Below, one piece after another: positions 1 to 10,115 of a stretch of DNA of 64,000 nucleotides. The position numbers were made by a program, and so were the translations under genes. The stretch's first letter is position 1. The number at the start of each line of letters is the position of its first letter. The DNA is from Pictodentalium vernedei (lineage: Eukaryota; Mollusca; Scaphopoda; Dentaliida; Dentaliidae): positions 827,478,786 through 827,542,785 of the forward strand of contig CM062297.1 in assembly GCA_031216915.1 (NCBI GenBank). Direction: 5' to 3'. Below the pieces are notes generated by a model that was not told the origin of the DNA, made no database searches, and was given only the letters and a program-made list of their open reading frames with translations.

Positions 1-43
1 TTTGAATTTAGCACTTTTCCTTCGCGGCTCGCACTGATCTGTA

Positions 44-295
44 TTAACCCTTTACCCAACGTAATGGCCCAAACCGGCCAGCACTACATACGAAAATCGC
101 CTTTCCATTTTTTTTATATTTTCCTTTTTTTTGCTACTAAAACATAGGTTATGACCCCTCAGTGGAACGAGTGCATTGCACTCGTTCTAAGGAGGGGTCA
201 TAAGCTTTGTTTTGGAAGCAAAAAAGAAAATTTTAACTGATACGAGAAGTTTTTTTCCGAGTGTCGTTTACAGCTAGCGGTAGGTAAAGGGTTAA
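44..295. mobile_element. piggyBac-like MITE, copy 1
   Basis: Starts TTAA-CCCTTTACCCAACG and ends GTAGGTAAAGGG-TTAA, so the inverted ends are CCCTTTACC/GGTAAAGGG flanked by TTAA on both sides. The centre is a large imperfect palindrome (AGGTTATGACCCCTC ... GAGGGGTCATAAGC). TTAA duplication with CCC-starting ends is the piggyBac signature. There is no coding capacity. Four more copies lie in the window. Confidence 0.85.
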
Positions 296-570
296 AGCCT
301 CCAGTACGAACAAGTATCAAATGGGTTCTCAGTTGTTGCACCAGCCACTGGCTGTGCACTTTGAAGTTCGAAGTGCACAGTCGGTGGCCGGAAAAACAAT
401 TCAGGACTTTTGTTTGCAACTTGTTCAGACAGGTTAACCTCCCAAAATTTTTTTCAGGGAGATTGAAGAAAATTTTCAGGGAGATGACATGATTTTCAGG
501 GAGATTTTTTTTTTGCGCGTAGAAACCATGTGTGGATCGATCAATTTTAAATATAAATTAATACCAAATA

Positions 571-600
571 CCCCCTCCCCCCCCCCCACACACACACATA
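571..600. repeat. Poly-C followed by (CA)n
   Basis: A C-rich tract runs into CACACACACA. The same poly-C plus CA layout recurs at 796-830, 24.1 kb and 37.1 kb. Confidence 0.9.
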
Positions 601-795
601 ACAGGAAACAGCCCAACAACAATACATCAAAGGAACATACGTCAACGTTCTATTAACTGGTGGTGAGTGACCCAGACCTGTTAACCTCTAGAGGTGACTG
701 TCAGTGAGATTTTGATGAGCTCCCAGTGAGACTCGGATGCCTGTCAGTGAGATTTTTGCACGTGGGCAGCACATCAGTAATTTCCATGTTACACA

Positions 796-830
796 CCCCC
801 CCCCCCCCCCCCCCCTCTCACACACACATA
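796..830. repeat. Poly-C followed by (CA)n
   Basis: About 20 consecutive C, then CTCTCACACACACATA. Simple sequence. Confidence 0.9.
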
Positions 831-1044
831 CATTAAACATTCCACCCTAATGTGTTTTATTTGAACAATTTGTCCTTTCAAAAGCCAAACCATAGAAATA
901 TAGAGAAAAACAGAAATCTGAAATATGGATGTGGTCATGTGCCAATATCTGAGCTTGTTCCAATGACATCCATATTTCAATGGTTTTATGTACAAAATGT
1001 TTGGAGATATTTTCGACCTTTTTTAAAGTTATAAGGAACATACC

Positions 1045-1574
1045 TCTTGCAAAAATAGTCTGACCGGAACTATAATTGCAGGTGCACAGGTTCCCAAGAT
1101 GATAAACATGCATACCAAGTCGATGGAATTGGCCTATAAACATCAGAAAATCTCCGGGACAAAATTTAGACTTGGCAGCAAATTTTTCTGAGTCGAAAAA
1201 AGGGCATAACTACGGCGGAAAGAGCCTGACCGGAACTATAATTGCAGGTTGCATCGGTTCCCATGGTGGTGAACATGCTTACCAAGTTTCAAAGGAGTTT
1301 AAAATGAACATCCGAGAAAATCTCAGGACAAAATTGGACCGATGTGGTAAATTATTCAGTCGAAAAAGGGCCATAACTATGGCAAAAATAGTCCAACCGG
1401 AGCTATAATCGCAGATGCACAGGTTTCCATAGTGGTGAACATGCATACCCAGTTTCGAAGCAAATGGACTATAAACATCAGAGAAAATCTCCGGACAAAC
1501 TTATGTCTATGGACGGACAAACAAGATGATGCCAGTATAATACCCCCTACAACTTGTTGCGGGAGGTATAAAAA
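1045..1574 (+). mobile_element. Helentron-like element with three ~165-bp tandem units (family D)
   Basis: Three diverged units, each with a version of CTGACCGGAACTATAATTGC, GGTTCCCA, ACATGCATACCAAGT, AACATCAGAGAAAATCTCCGG and the core AAAAGGGCATAACT. The right end is GACGGAC, then CCAGTATAATACCCCC, then a short hairpin closing in GGGAGGTATAAAA. Tandem units plus a terminal hairpin resemble Helentron-associated (HINE) elements. The class is inferred, not proven. Confidence 0.6.
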
Positions 1575-2351
1575 TTGTTGGAAATAACTAATTAACTTCA
1601 AAGCTGGATATTTTTCCAGAATCTCCTTTGTCTTGTGGTCTGTTATGTATGCTGTTCTCGCAGTTCGTGTTCGTGCCATCTGGTCTTTTAGGAGGATGAG
1701 TGATGGCCGCAATTTTCTAATCTCAACATTCATCACCTCTTCATGTTTTTCCTGGCTGTATTTGTCCTCAACATTTACTATCTGATTGTCTGGCTCTGTA
1801 CAACTAGCCTTCAAAAGGATAAAATAGAATTACTGACACGTTTAAAGGGAAATAAATCTGTCCGGTAGAGATGGTTGATCCGGTTGTCGGCATTTATACG
1901 TGTACCATACTATGGTATGGGTACATATAAGGTATGGACTCTTACATGTATCTGCAGGCCAGAATATTTAAGGAATAATGGGTAGTCAATTTTCGTTTCC
2001 GTCATTTTCAAGTATGGGTAACGACCGGTAATGCAATATCGTTTCCGTCGATTTTTTTCATGGGTAACGATTTGTGAAATAATCATTTCCATTGCAGGAA
2101 ACAGTAATTTTTGTTAAATGGTAACTGAGCTCGTTTTTGTGTGTAGCTGAATTGTAGAGAATAAAACATTGTTTTTAAAATCCTGATTAATATTGCACAG
2201 ACTTGGTGGAGAAATACATTTTTCTTTAGCTTTGGCTGATTTTTGGTGGGTCAGTTTGCAGATTTTTTTATTCTCTCCCCTCTCAAATCAGTTGTTGCTG
2301 ATTGTTATGTTAGGTCACACCTGTAATCATCATGTTAATGGATGATGGTTC
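1575..2351. other. No recognisable gene
   Basis: AT-rich non-coding sequence. A short self-complementary stretch ACCATACTATGGTATGG lies near 1906. The minus-strand open frame at 1377-1814 starts inside the upstream repeat array and matches no family I know. Confidence 0.45.
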
Positions 2352-2514
2352 AGGGCTGGGGTCAATTACATGCAAACTAATTAATTACAGTTACAATTAC
2401 TTGAGGAAAATGCAATTACAATTACAATTACTTGGATTTTGAAAGTAATTAATTACAATTACTTTTTGAAAAGTAATTAATTACTTTTAATTACATTCAA
2501 TTACTTTTCACAAC
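2352..2514 (+). mobile_element. hAT-type MITE, left end only
   Basis: Begins CAGGGCTGGGGTCAATTACA, a typical hAT-MITE terminus, followed by many AATTACAATTAC words. No matching right end is visible, and a SINE is inserted immediately downstream. Confidence 0.5.
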
Positions 2515-2526
2515 TTCAACACATGG

Positions 2527-2889
2527 GGGAGCGCGGTGGCTCAGTTGGTAGAGGTGCGGGCTGCAAGCCGAGAGGTCCTCGGTTCGAATCCCACCTGCCG
2601 CAACTGCGTTGTGTCCTTGGGCAAGACACTTCATCTCCATTGCCCACGTGGGGGCACGATGACGCCGTGTACTAAGGCGTACTGCACGTCGATGGTACGC
2701 ATGTCTTCAACCAATCTAACCCTGCCTGTGCTGCAGTGCGGAGTTACGATGTTGGGGAGCTGGCAGCTGCTCGTCGTTGCTCGGTGGTTCTCTCCGGGTA
2801 CTCCGGCTTCCTCCACCCGTAAAACTGTCATGGTCATGATTAGCCATTGTGCATAACTATGTGACCTTAAACATCAATAATAATAATAA
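2527..2889 (+). mobile_element. tRNA-derived SINE, full length (copy 1)
   Basis: The tRNA-like head has an A box (TGGCTCAGTTGG) and a B box (GGTTCGAATCC). A body with TGTCCTTGGGCAAGACACTT follows, then a CATCAATAATAATAAT tail. It is flanked by the 12-bp direct repeat TTCAACACATGG (2515-2526 and 2890-2901). The body word resembles the central domain of MetaSINE-type SINEs, a recollection I cannot check here. Four copies occur in this window. Confidence 0.9.
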
Positions 2890-3072
2890 TTCAACACATG
2901 GATAGTGGATTATGATCAAATCACCCAGCAGGTGTAATTTTCATCCATCATAACAATTTTTTTGAGAAATCACTGATAAATTATCTGTTGATGGACCACC
3001 AGATTAACCTGGTGGTCCTTGAACAGAAAATTTGCTGGTGGTTTTTATGGCCTTCCTCAGAAATTTACAGTG

Positions 3073-3630
3073 TTAACCCTTTACCTAACGAATCGCCCAC
3101 ATCCGCCCGCGTAAATTCACAAATTAAGCTGTTGAAAAATTCAAAATTTTCCAAAAAATATCAACAAAACCACATCATGTGACCCCTCAATGGAACGGGC
3201 TCGTCAATCCCGTTCCAATGAGAGGTCACATGATATGGTTTTGTTGACATCTTCTGGAAAAGTTTGAAAAATTTAAATTAAATTAATTTATTATTAATTT
3301 ATAAATTGTTTAAGTCACATATTTATGCACAATGGCTAATCATGACCGTGACAGTTTTACGGGTGGAGGAAGCCGGAGTACCCGGAGAGAACCACTGAGC
3401 AACGACGAGCAGCTGCCAGCTCCCTAACATCGTAACTCCGCACTGCAGCACAGGCAGGGTTAGATTGGTTGAAGACATGTGTACCATTGACATGCAGTAC
3501 GCCTTAGTATACGGCGTCAGCATGCCCCCACGCAGGCAATGGAGATGAAGTGTCTTGCCCAAGGACACTACGCGGTTGCCAATTAAATTAATAAATTTTA
3601 ATATTGTTGGCATTGGGTAAAGGGTTTTAA
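3073..3630. mobile_element. piggyBac-like MITE, copy 2, interrupted by a SINE
   Basis: Left end TTAACCCTTTACCTAACG, right end GGGTAAAGGGTTTTAA. The centre has the same palindrome as other copies (GTGACCCCTCAATGGAACGGG ... TGAGAGGTCACATG in shortened form). A minus-strand SINE fragment sits in the right half. The right TTAA carries two extra T. Confidence 0.75.
3288..3580 (-). mobile_element. tRNA-derived SINE, 5'-truncated (copy 2)
   Basis: Same body and tail as the 2527 copy but lacking the tRNA head. It stops just after the B-box side. Flanked by AATTAAATTAAT (3276-3287 and 3581-3592). It lies inside a piggyBac-like MITE and so is younger than that MITE. Confidence 0.85.
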
Positions 3631-3689
3631 CGTAGCTGGAAGATTCAATGCCAGGTGATTTAGTCACAATCCACTCTCAGTGCACTGTA

Positions 3690-3780
3690 TAGACTACAAA
3701 AAAGCAGTACTTTGGAAGAAGAAGGGTTTTTTCCCATTACCTACAGTGTTAAAATCAGAGGTCCCACAAAACCCTAAAAA
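3690..3780 (+). repeat. Fragment of Helentron-like family A
   Basis: TTTTCCCATTACCTACAGTGTTAAAA, here split by short changes, matches the stretch that follows the tandem units in the family A copies near 16.4, 19.8 and 33.8 kb. Confidence 0.55.
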
Positions 3781-3920
3781 TGTGCCCATGACAGGTTGAT
3801 TTGAACAAACCTGGACATGATACTTACAATTGCATGTATGTTATAAATAAAATTTGAGGGCTTTTGGAGCAGGGGTTTGTCATCAGAAAATTTTTGATGG
3901 TTTCCCAATTACTCTCCGTG

Positions 3921-4396
3921 CTAAGGTCTATGGGAACCAAACAATTTTCCCAAACGGTCAAAAATGAATGAGCTCTAAAACAAGTTAATTACACAAATGT
4001 CATACAAATAATGTTAGATAACACAAAAATGTAAATCAAAAAAACATTTTTAGGGTTGATGTTTAAACTAAAAAGTGATATTTGTTGTTAAAATTTGACT
4101 TTGAAATTCCAAAACCTGTGAACAGCAGAACTCTAAATTCCCTCATGGAACGCTCAAATTAATAAAACCTTAGTATCAAACATATATCTATAGCACTTTA
4201 CCGATATATGAACTCCCATTTTAACAACAAAAATCACTTTTTAGTTTAAACACCAGCCCTCAAACTGTTCTTTGTATTAACATTTTCTTGTTATCTAACA
4301 TCATTTGTTTGAAATTTGTTTAATTAAATTGTTTTGGAGCTCTTTTGTTTTTCACCATTTGTACAATTGTTTGGTTCCCATTTACCTTAAAGACAT
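3921..4396. repeat. Foldback repeat with ~180-bp inverted arms
   Basis: The left arm (3921-4102) contains GGGAACCAAACAATT, ATGTTAGATAACA and GTTTAAACTAAAAAGTGAT. The right arm (4218-4396) contains the same words as reverse complements in reverse order. Arms are imperfect and the spacer is about 115 bp. No coding sequence. Probably a foldback-type MITE; I see no clear target duplication. Confidence 0.7.
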
Positions 4397-5097
4397 GTTT
4401 GCATGTTATAAAAAAAAATCAGCAAGCTGTTGCCAACAGTTGGTACCAGGGATATAAACATTATTATAATACCAGAAATAGCTACTCAATGAAATATTAT
4501 TACCCCATGACAAAATTCTAAAAAATTCGGAAAAAAGTTTAAAATTGGAAGGACCCCATATGGGAATATAATTTGTAGTTTATTTTGCCCATTGCAACAT
4601 TGCTTGGACAGTCCATAAAACGCGCAGGGCCAACCATGGTTTGACCCTGCGAGCGAAAATTCTGCCTATTGCAGCATTACTCGAACAATATCAGCTGCTA
4701 TCGGACCTATATATATGTGGAAGGAGTGCGGAGGACATAACAGTTAATGCCCCTCCCCCCGAAAAACTATGTGGGGACCCCCCCCCCCAGATCTGCACCC
4801 ATTGTCCAATTCAATAGGGTCACCATACCAAACTCACCAGATCAAATACGGGGACCAAGTTACTACCAACTAAATAGTTTCCATGTGCACATATTCCAGA
4901 TCAGGTTACCTTTTATAGAAATAGATACACAATACGCAAGCACCTCCTGCATTTTGACATGGCTCCCATTCAAGCCAATCCTTGTGCCGCTGCAAAGAAG
5001 TATAGGCTAAAATTATCCAAAAGGGATGACCTCTCTGGAATTGACATTCACATAGCCCCACAATGAGATTTCTATATGTATATATAGACCTAGTCTA
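4397..5097. other. No recognisable gene
   Basis: A pair of diverged GGACAGT/GCAGCATTACT-type repeats sits around 4590-4690. The rest is non-coding, with a short C-rich run near 4780-4793. Confidence 0.4.
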
Positions 5098-5564
5098 GTG
5101 ACTCGAATAAACATACCCATACTATTATTAATTTTCAGTTCATTTTCCACCCAATATGATTCTTATTTGAACCCCTATGTTTATTCTTTTTCACAATGTT
5201 GCACTATCAGCTGATTATGGAAATACACTGTTTATACATGTACATCACTTTAGCTGCCTATACATGTACAGGCAGCCATCAATGATGTAAAAACTTTGTT
5301 AAGATAAAAATCTGCCTCTCAGTTGAGCTGTCAATGAAGAATACACTTCAGGACCACTTTTCAAAGCAATATAAAAGGGGTATTTTGTTGCTGTATGACA
5401 GTATGGGGACTTATGAATTAAAGTCAGTTTGAAATCAGCGTATTCACTATGTTTCCATAGAAAATTCAACCCCATACTTTTATTGAAACCAATACTTTTC
5501 TTAAATTTGCGACAGTTTTTCCACCCTATACTTTTATTCTGACCCATTCTATTATTCGAGTCAC
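5098..5564. mobile_element. MITE with GTGACTCGAATAA inverted ends
   Basis: Left end GTGACTCGAATAA, right end TTATTCGAGTCAC, an exact 13-bp inverted pair. The interior has repeated ATACTTTTATT words and small hairpins (TACATGTACA). No protein. I could not identify a target duplication, so the superfamily is open. Confidence 0.6.
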
Positions 5565-5716
5565 AAGAGTAGGCCATAAAATTATAGACCTAATAAATAG
5601 AGGCACAGATAGCCAGCCAACAGCCACTCTCTCTCACACGTTTCTTTTGATGTAGTAGTTTATGATAAATATCATGATGAATTTTTTCTGCAAAACATTC
5701 TTCTGCTGTGTGCACC

Positions 5717-5982
5717 TTAACCCTTTACCTAACGCGAGTAGCAGACGACAGTCCTAAAAAAAATTCTTGTATAACTAAAAAAAATTCATTTTTGGCTTCC
5801 AAAACACAGCTTATGACCCTCATTGGAATGTGTGTGATGCGCTCTTTCCAATGAAGGGTCATAAGCTATGTTTTGAAAGCAAAAATTTAAAATATAAAAA
5901 AAATTCCCTTAAATTGGATACTAGTAGCCATTTTTGTAGATAGCACAGGCAGATTTTTCCAATTTGTCAGTTAAAGGGTTAA
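5717..5982. mobile_element. piggyBac-like MITE, copy 3
   Basis: TTAACCCTTTACCTAACG at left, GTTAAAGGGTTAA at right. The central palindrome is TTATGACCCTCATTGGAA ... CCAATGAAGGGTCATAA. Same family as the copy at 44. Confidence 0.8.
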
Positions 5983-6335
5983 ACTTCTCTGAAATAGAAA
6001 TGAAAGTAACAGCTCAAGGTATAAAAAAAAAAATTGATATCCGCTAGTGACCGCTAGATACAAGCAGATGCTGTCGACGGTATCCCCCGCCTACTAGTAT
6101 TTGGGCAAATTCAGGGTGTAAAATTTGCAGCACTTTTTTCCAAATTTCACATCGGAGTGGTAATAATGTTGATGACAACATACTAAATGAGAGTGTTGAC
6201 TATCTTTAAATAGTTCACTGCATGTCCCAAATCTGCCATTTAAGGATATTTTTTGTCAGAGAAAAATATCTCTCTGGGATGTTGCGCCTTAAGGCTATGT
6301 ACAGGTCACTCTGTGCATATACAACTTACCTTACT

Positions 6336-6577
6336 TTAACCCTTTACCCAACGTAATGGCCAAAACCGGCCAGCGCTATTCTAAAAAATCGCCAATTAAT
6401 TTTCATTATTTTTTCATTTTTTGTCTCAAAAACATAGGTTATGACCCCTCGTTGGAACGAGCTCGTTCCAATGAGGGGTCATAACCTATGTTTTTGAGAC
6501 AAAAAATGAAAAAATTTAGTTGTTCAAGAATTTTTTTTGCAAGTGTTGTCTGCTTTTCATGTTAGGTAAAGGGTTAA
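6336..6577. mobile_element. piggyBac-like MITE, copy 4, with natural empty site
   Basis: TTAACCCTTTACCCAACG ... GGTAAAGGGTTAA with a near-perfect central palindrome of about 100 bp. The paralogous site in the tandem copy (about 7630-7645, TTACTTTAAAATCATGAC) has one TTAA and no element. This directly shows TTAA duplication. Confidence 0.95.
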
Positions 6578-6971
6578 AATCATGACTTCCAATAGACTCG
6601 GGAGTTGCAATAGGAGTATGGTGGAACACCACATACATCTTTCCATCATCTTTTTCGTAAAGATCAAGAGCATGAGGATCTGTTTCTTCACCAGGTCTGA
6701 TGATGATTGTTTCATCAATGTCCTGAACTTCATATGCTGCATAATGTGTATTAAGGGCAACACTCTTGATATCTTTCCAAAAAACAGAAAGTCTGATCTA
6801 AATTTAATTATCTGCATGATGTGCAGAAAAACAGGTATCTCTTCTTCATGAAGCATATCGATGACAAGGACATCTCTTGTTGAATATGATGCACCATCAT
6901 ACTGCAGTGAAGTCACCTTCCATACAGCTTCATCTGATTCAATGTCACACATGTCAGGTCCATAGCAGTTA
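6578..6971 (-). pseudogene. CACTA-like transposase, C-terminal segment (duplicate A)
   Basis: Minus-strand coding stretch matching, nearly residue for residue, the C-terminal segment of the transposase-like gene in the right copy (…DGASYSTRDVLVIDMLHEEE…, then …MLLIF/DLYEK…). One or two frame breaks divide it. The usual stop seen in the right copy is changed, and the reading runs into the piggyBac-like MITE. It is a duplicated gene end with no N-terminus. Confidence 0.6.
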
Positions 6972-7450
6972 CAGGGACCGATCAGGACTATTTAAAATAC
7001 GTTCTAGCCTCGGAGCCTATTTTTTCAATTCATGCGCCAGATTTCAATTTACGGAGTCACACTGCTGTTTGTAACACACACAGCAAGTATGTAATAGCTC
7101 TCATCATTTTCATTTAGTACACTATAGCAAACATTAACCTTCACTGTGGTTTCTGATCAAGTCTTGGCTGCCTATTTAGGCAGCCAAGACTTGATCAGAA
7201 ACCACAGTGAAGATTAATGCTTGGTAATTAAGACTTGAAGTATTAACTTACGCACTCTACAACAATGATAAATGATAATCATATATATAATACATGTAAG
7301 AGTGTCTCTCTCGATTATCCATCGAAAGAATATCAAAATATGATCTGAGAAGTTACGCGCCAACTGAGAAGCCTATTTCTGAGATTTAAGAGCCAGGTCC
7401 TGGTGTTTCAGAACCAAATACGCACTGGCGCATGCTCAGGTCGGTCCCTG
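6972..7450. mobile_element. CAGGGACCGA MITE, copy A
   Basis: Inverted ends CAGGGACCGA/TCGGTCCCTG. In the centre is an 88-bp hairpin (7132-7219) with arms of about 40 bp around GGCTGCCTATTTAGGCAGCC. Near-identical to the copies at 8033 and 22715. The left flank is AGTTA, but the right flank is replaced by the start of the next duplication unit. Confidence 0.85.
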
Positions 7451-7639
7451 AGTGGTAATAATGTTGATGACAACATACTAAATGAGAGTGTTGACAATCT
7501 TTAAATAGTTCACTGCATGTTCCAAATCCGCCATTTAAGGATATTTTTTGTCAGAGAAAAATATCTCTCTGGGATGTTGCGCCTTAAGGCTATGTACAGG
7601 TCACTCTGTGCGTACACAACTTACCTTACTTTAAAATCA

Positions 7640-8032
7640 TGACTTCAAATGGACTCGGGAGTTGCAACAGGAGTATGGTGGAGCACCACGTACATCTTTC
7701 CATTAAATTTTTTTCATAAAGATCAAGAGCATGAGGATCTGTTTCTTCACCGGGTCTGATGATAATTGTTTCATCAGTGTCCTGAACTTCATATGCTGCA
7801 TAATGGGTATTAAGGGCAACACTCTTGAGTATCTTTCCAAAAAACAGAAAGTCTGATCTAAACTTAATTATCTGCATGATGTGCAGAAAAACAGGTATCT
7901 CTTCTTCATGAAGCATATCGATGACAAGGACATCTCTTGTTGAATATGATGCACCAATCATACTGCAGTGAAGTCACCTTCCATACAGCTTCATCTGATT
8001 CAATGTCACACATGTCAGGTCCATAGCAGTTA
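7640..8032 (-). pseudogene. CACTA-like transposase, C-terminal segment (original copy B)
   Basis: Continues the transposase-like gene read from 13917 downward: the frame that ends at the MITE (position 8514) resumes here after the MITE and one AGTTA are removed. Residues include HEEEIPVFLHIMQIIKF and DETIIIRPGEETDPHALDLY, a segment found at the C-terminus of C2H2-bearing CACTA-like transposase families. Ends with …ATPESI and TGA near 7641. A one-base shift near 7955 breaks the frame. Non-functional as it stands. Confidence 0.6.
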
Positions 8033-8508
8033 CAGGGACCGATCAGGACTATTTAAAATACGCTCTAGCCTCGGAGCCTATTTTTTCAATTCATGCGCCA
8101 GATTTCAATTTACGGAGTCACACTGCTGTTTGTAACACACACAGCAAGTATGTAATAGCTCTCATCATTTTCATTTAGTACACTATAGCAAACATTAACC
8201 TTCACTGTGGTTTCTGATCAAGTCTTGGCTGCCTATTTAGGCAGCCAAGACTTGATCAGAAACCACAGTGAAGATTAATGCTTGGTAATTAAGACTTGAA
8301 GTATTAACTTAAGCACTCTACAACAATGATAAATGATAATCAATATATAATACATGTAAGAGTGTCTCTCTTGATTATCCATCGAAAGAATATCAAAATA
8401 TGATCTGAAGTTACGCGCCAGCTGAGAAGCCTATTTCTGAGATGTAAGAGCCAGGTCCTGATGTTTCAGAACCAAATGCGCACTGGCGCATGCCCAGGTC
8501 GGTCCCTG
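8033..8508. mobile_element. CAGGGACCGA MITE, copy B, with AGTTA duplication
   Basis: Ends CAGGGACCGA/TCGGTCCCTG, flanked by AGTTA on both sides (8028-8032, 8509-8513). Removing the element plus one AGTTA restores the transposase reading frame, so the 5-bp duplication is real. The hairpin at 8193-8280 matches that of copy A. CAG-starting ends with 5-6 bp duplications fit the atypical hAT5/hAT6 groups; this assignment is inferred. Confidence 0.9.
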
Positions 8509-8513
8509 AGTTA

Positions 8514-9652
8514 TGAAATAGATCTTGCACCTCTTTTGTTAGATTCCAGAATTTAAACTCCTTCAGTATAGATGTTGATAATGGTTGTTTCAAAACATCC
8601 GATGTTCCAAGGTCCCAACATTAGCGCATTTGAATATGCGAAGAACATGTGAAAGCAATGTTTTTAAAATTGTTGACAACACCAGAGAGTTGTTTAAAGT
8701 AACGATGTCTGGCTTCGAAACGCATACACCAGAAGTGTTTAAGTGGGCCAAATTCGGCCATAAGTCTTGGATAGTGAACCAAATAGTGCCATTTTGGAGT
8801 CATTTTTCTGGGATAAATGGCAATGAAACTCCCAAAAAAATCTGCAATCAGCAGCTCTAGATAAGGAAACCAATCCCGCTTAACAACTGGAGCAAAGATC
8901 ATGTCCATTATTTCTCGCAATTGAACATATAACTTCCATGATAGATAGTCTTTTGGCACAAAATCACCTACTATTAAACCAAACAACCTTATAAGCACCC
9001 ATTTTTCTGAAGCTTTGCCAGCAATTTGTCCTTCATCTCGGAGAATTTTCGGGATTATAACAACAGGTTTGTTCTTTTTGTCGTTTCTTCCAAACTTGAA
9101 ATCCTCCAGGTCATTATTCAATTGTATGTTTTGACTATTTTGTCTGTGTGGAGACTTCCAATTAGCAGTTTGAGCAGCAAAGGGCCAACACCTTCCAGTA
9201 TATCATGCATAATGTCAGCTTGGAAGCACTGTGTTACACAAAAATAAGGTAAAGTAGAAAATGCACTTTTCCTTTGTACACCATATATCCTTGCATTGTT
9301 AACATCTATTTCAAGTGAATTCAAGTGTCTCTCATGTGCTGCTTCATTTCTCATGATACAAGAACCTTCATGTAATATTTTCTCCATCTCATCATAGGTA
9401 CACATACAAAAGCAGCAAATATGACCATTATTAAATCCACTAGAGAATCCAGCCATCGCATGTGCAGAGAGATTGTCTGATGAGACTGTTGATAAAATCC
9501 CAAAAATTTGATGGGTTTGGCATCAATAGAGACAGTTATTCCTTCAGAATGAAGTTTCTGCAAATCATCAATCAAAGGTTTCAAAACAGCAGAATATTGA
9601 TACTTTTTCAAAACTTGGTTCTTCACAATGAGTGCCAGATAGATATTCCTCA
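8514..9652 (-). pseudogene. CACTA-like transposase, middle segment
   Basis: Minus-strand stretch with a characteristic transposase core: TQCFQADIMHDILEGV (about 9230-9185), a long middle region, and MHYLVHYPRL-like KWHYLVHYPRLMAEFGPLKH followed by the W-C-MRFEARHRYFK motif (about 8780-8690). It needs frameshifts near 9480 and 9120 and contains an in-frame TAA near 8619. It is bounded by the hAT insertion at the high end and the CAGGGACCGA MITE at the low end. From family memory these motifs belong to the CACTA/EnSpm-like transposases common in fish and marine invertebrates; the exact superfamily needs a search. Confidence 0.65.
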
Positions 9653-9660
9653 GCTATGAA
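9653..9660. repeat. hAT target-site duplication, left
   Basis: GCTATGAA, identical to the 8 bp immediately right of the element. Confidence 0.95.
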
Positions 9661-9676
9661 TAGGGTTTAATGATTT

Positions 9677-9750
9677 CCCGGTTTATTAAAAAATCGGGAC
9701 CGGGAAATTTTTCCCGTTTATATTCGGGAACCGGGAACGGAACCGGGAAT
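9677..9750. repeat. hAT subterminal repeats, left
   Basis: Tandem and inverted versions of CGGGACCGGGAAA and CGGGAACCGGGAA. The same words occur at the opposite end. Confidence 0.7.
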
Positions 9751-10030
9751 AGAAGGGGTTGTTAACTTGTTACAAGTCTGTGTTTACAATAATGGAATCG
9801 GACCAAAATCGTATCGTTTTTTAATCTTAAATGAAAGACATTTCACACAAAACCTAGGTAACATTCATACAGAAAACAAACATTGAATTTGAAAGCTGTA
9901 GTTTCAACTTTCAGCTGTAAAAGTGTAAATAAACAATGTCTTTTGAATCACTGTCCAGACTGTCCAATGCTCAATACTGTAAAGTTTGTAAACTACTGTG
10001 TAGTGTTCAATGTTTATTGAGTCACCGAAA

Positions 10031-10115
10031 TGCATCCAAATAAATCGAATGAGTAAAGTACTAGAGTGACTGTCACTATAGTACTTTACTCATTCCATTT
10101 ATTTAGATGCGTTTT
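10031..10115. repeat. Inverted repeat overlapping the transposase stop
   Basis: ATGCATCCAAATAAA and GAATGAGTAAAGTACTA pair with TAGTACTTTACTCATTC and TTTATTTAGATGCGT. Arms are about 40 bp and the centre is GTGACTGTCAC. The transposase stop codon (10099-10101) lies in the right arm, so the 3' end of the transcript could fold. Confidence 0.75.

Larger units (their letters stand above)
296..1044. other. No gene; short direct repeats and poly-C/CA tracts
   Basis: Contains three tandem hits of TTTTCAGGGAGAT (about 455-510) and three of CAGTGAGA-type words (about 690-750). I see no coding sequence, and the open frames here are short and unrelated to known proteins. Confidence 0.5.
6156..7450. repeat. 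Tandem duplication, left copy (A)
   Basis: Aligns along its length with 7451-8508. The only large difference is a 238-bp TTAA-flanked MITE present here and absent from the right copy. It carries the 3' end of the CACTA-like transposase gene and a complete CAGGGACCGA MITE. The right boundary coincides exactly with the right end of that MITE. Confidence 0.9.
7451..8508. repeat. Tandem duplication, right copy (B)
   Basis: 1058-bp unit, the original position in the CACTA-like gene: upstream of its right end the coding sequence continues across the MITE insertion. Compared with copy A it lacks the TTAA MITE and has small substitutions and indels. Confidence 0.9.

Noticed and set aside
2527..2600. 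tRNA gene (A and B boxes); also at 55492 and, inverted, at 22010-22085
   Set aside because: Each is the head of a SINE with body, tail and target duplications; no free-standing tRNA.
2536..2856. 106-codon frame in the SINE
   Set aside because: Open only because the SINE body lacks stops in that frame; similar frames occur in the other SINE copies.
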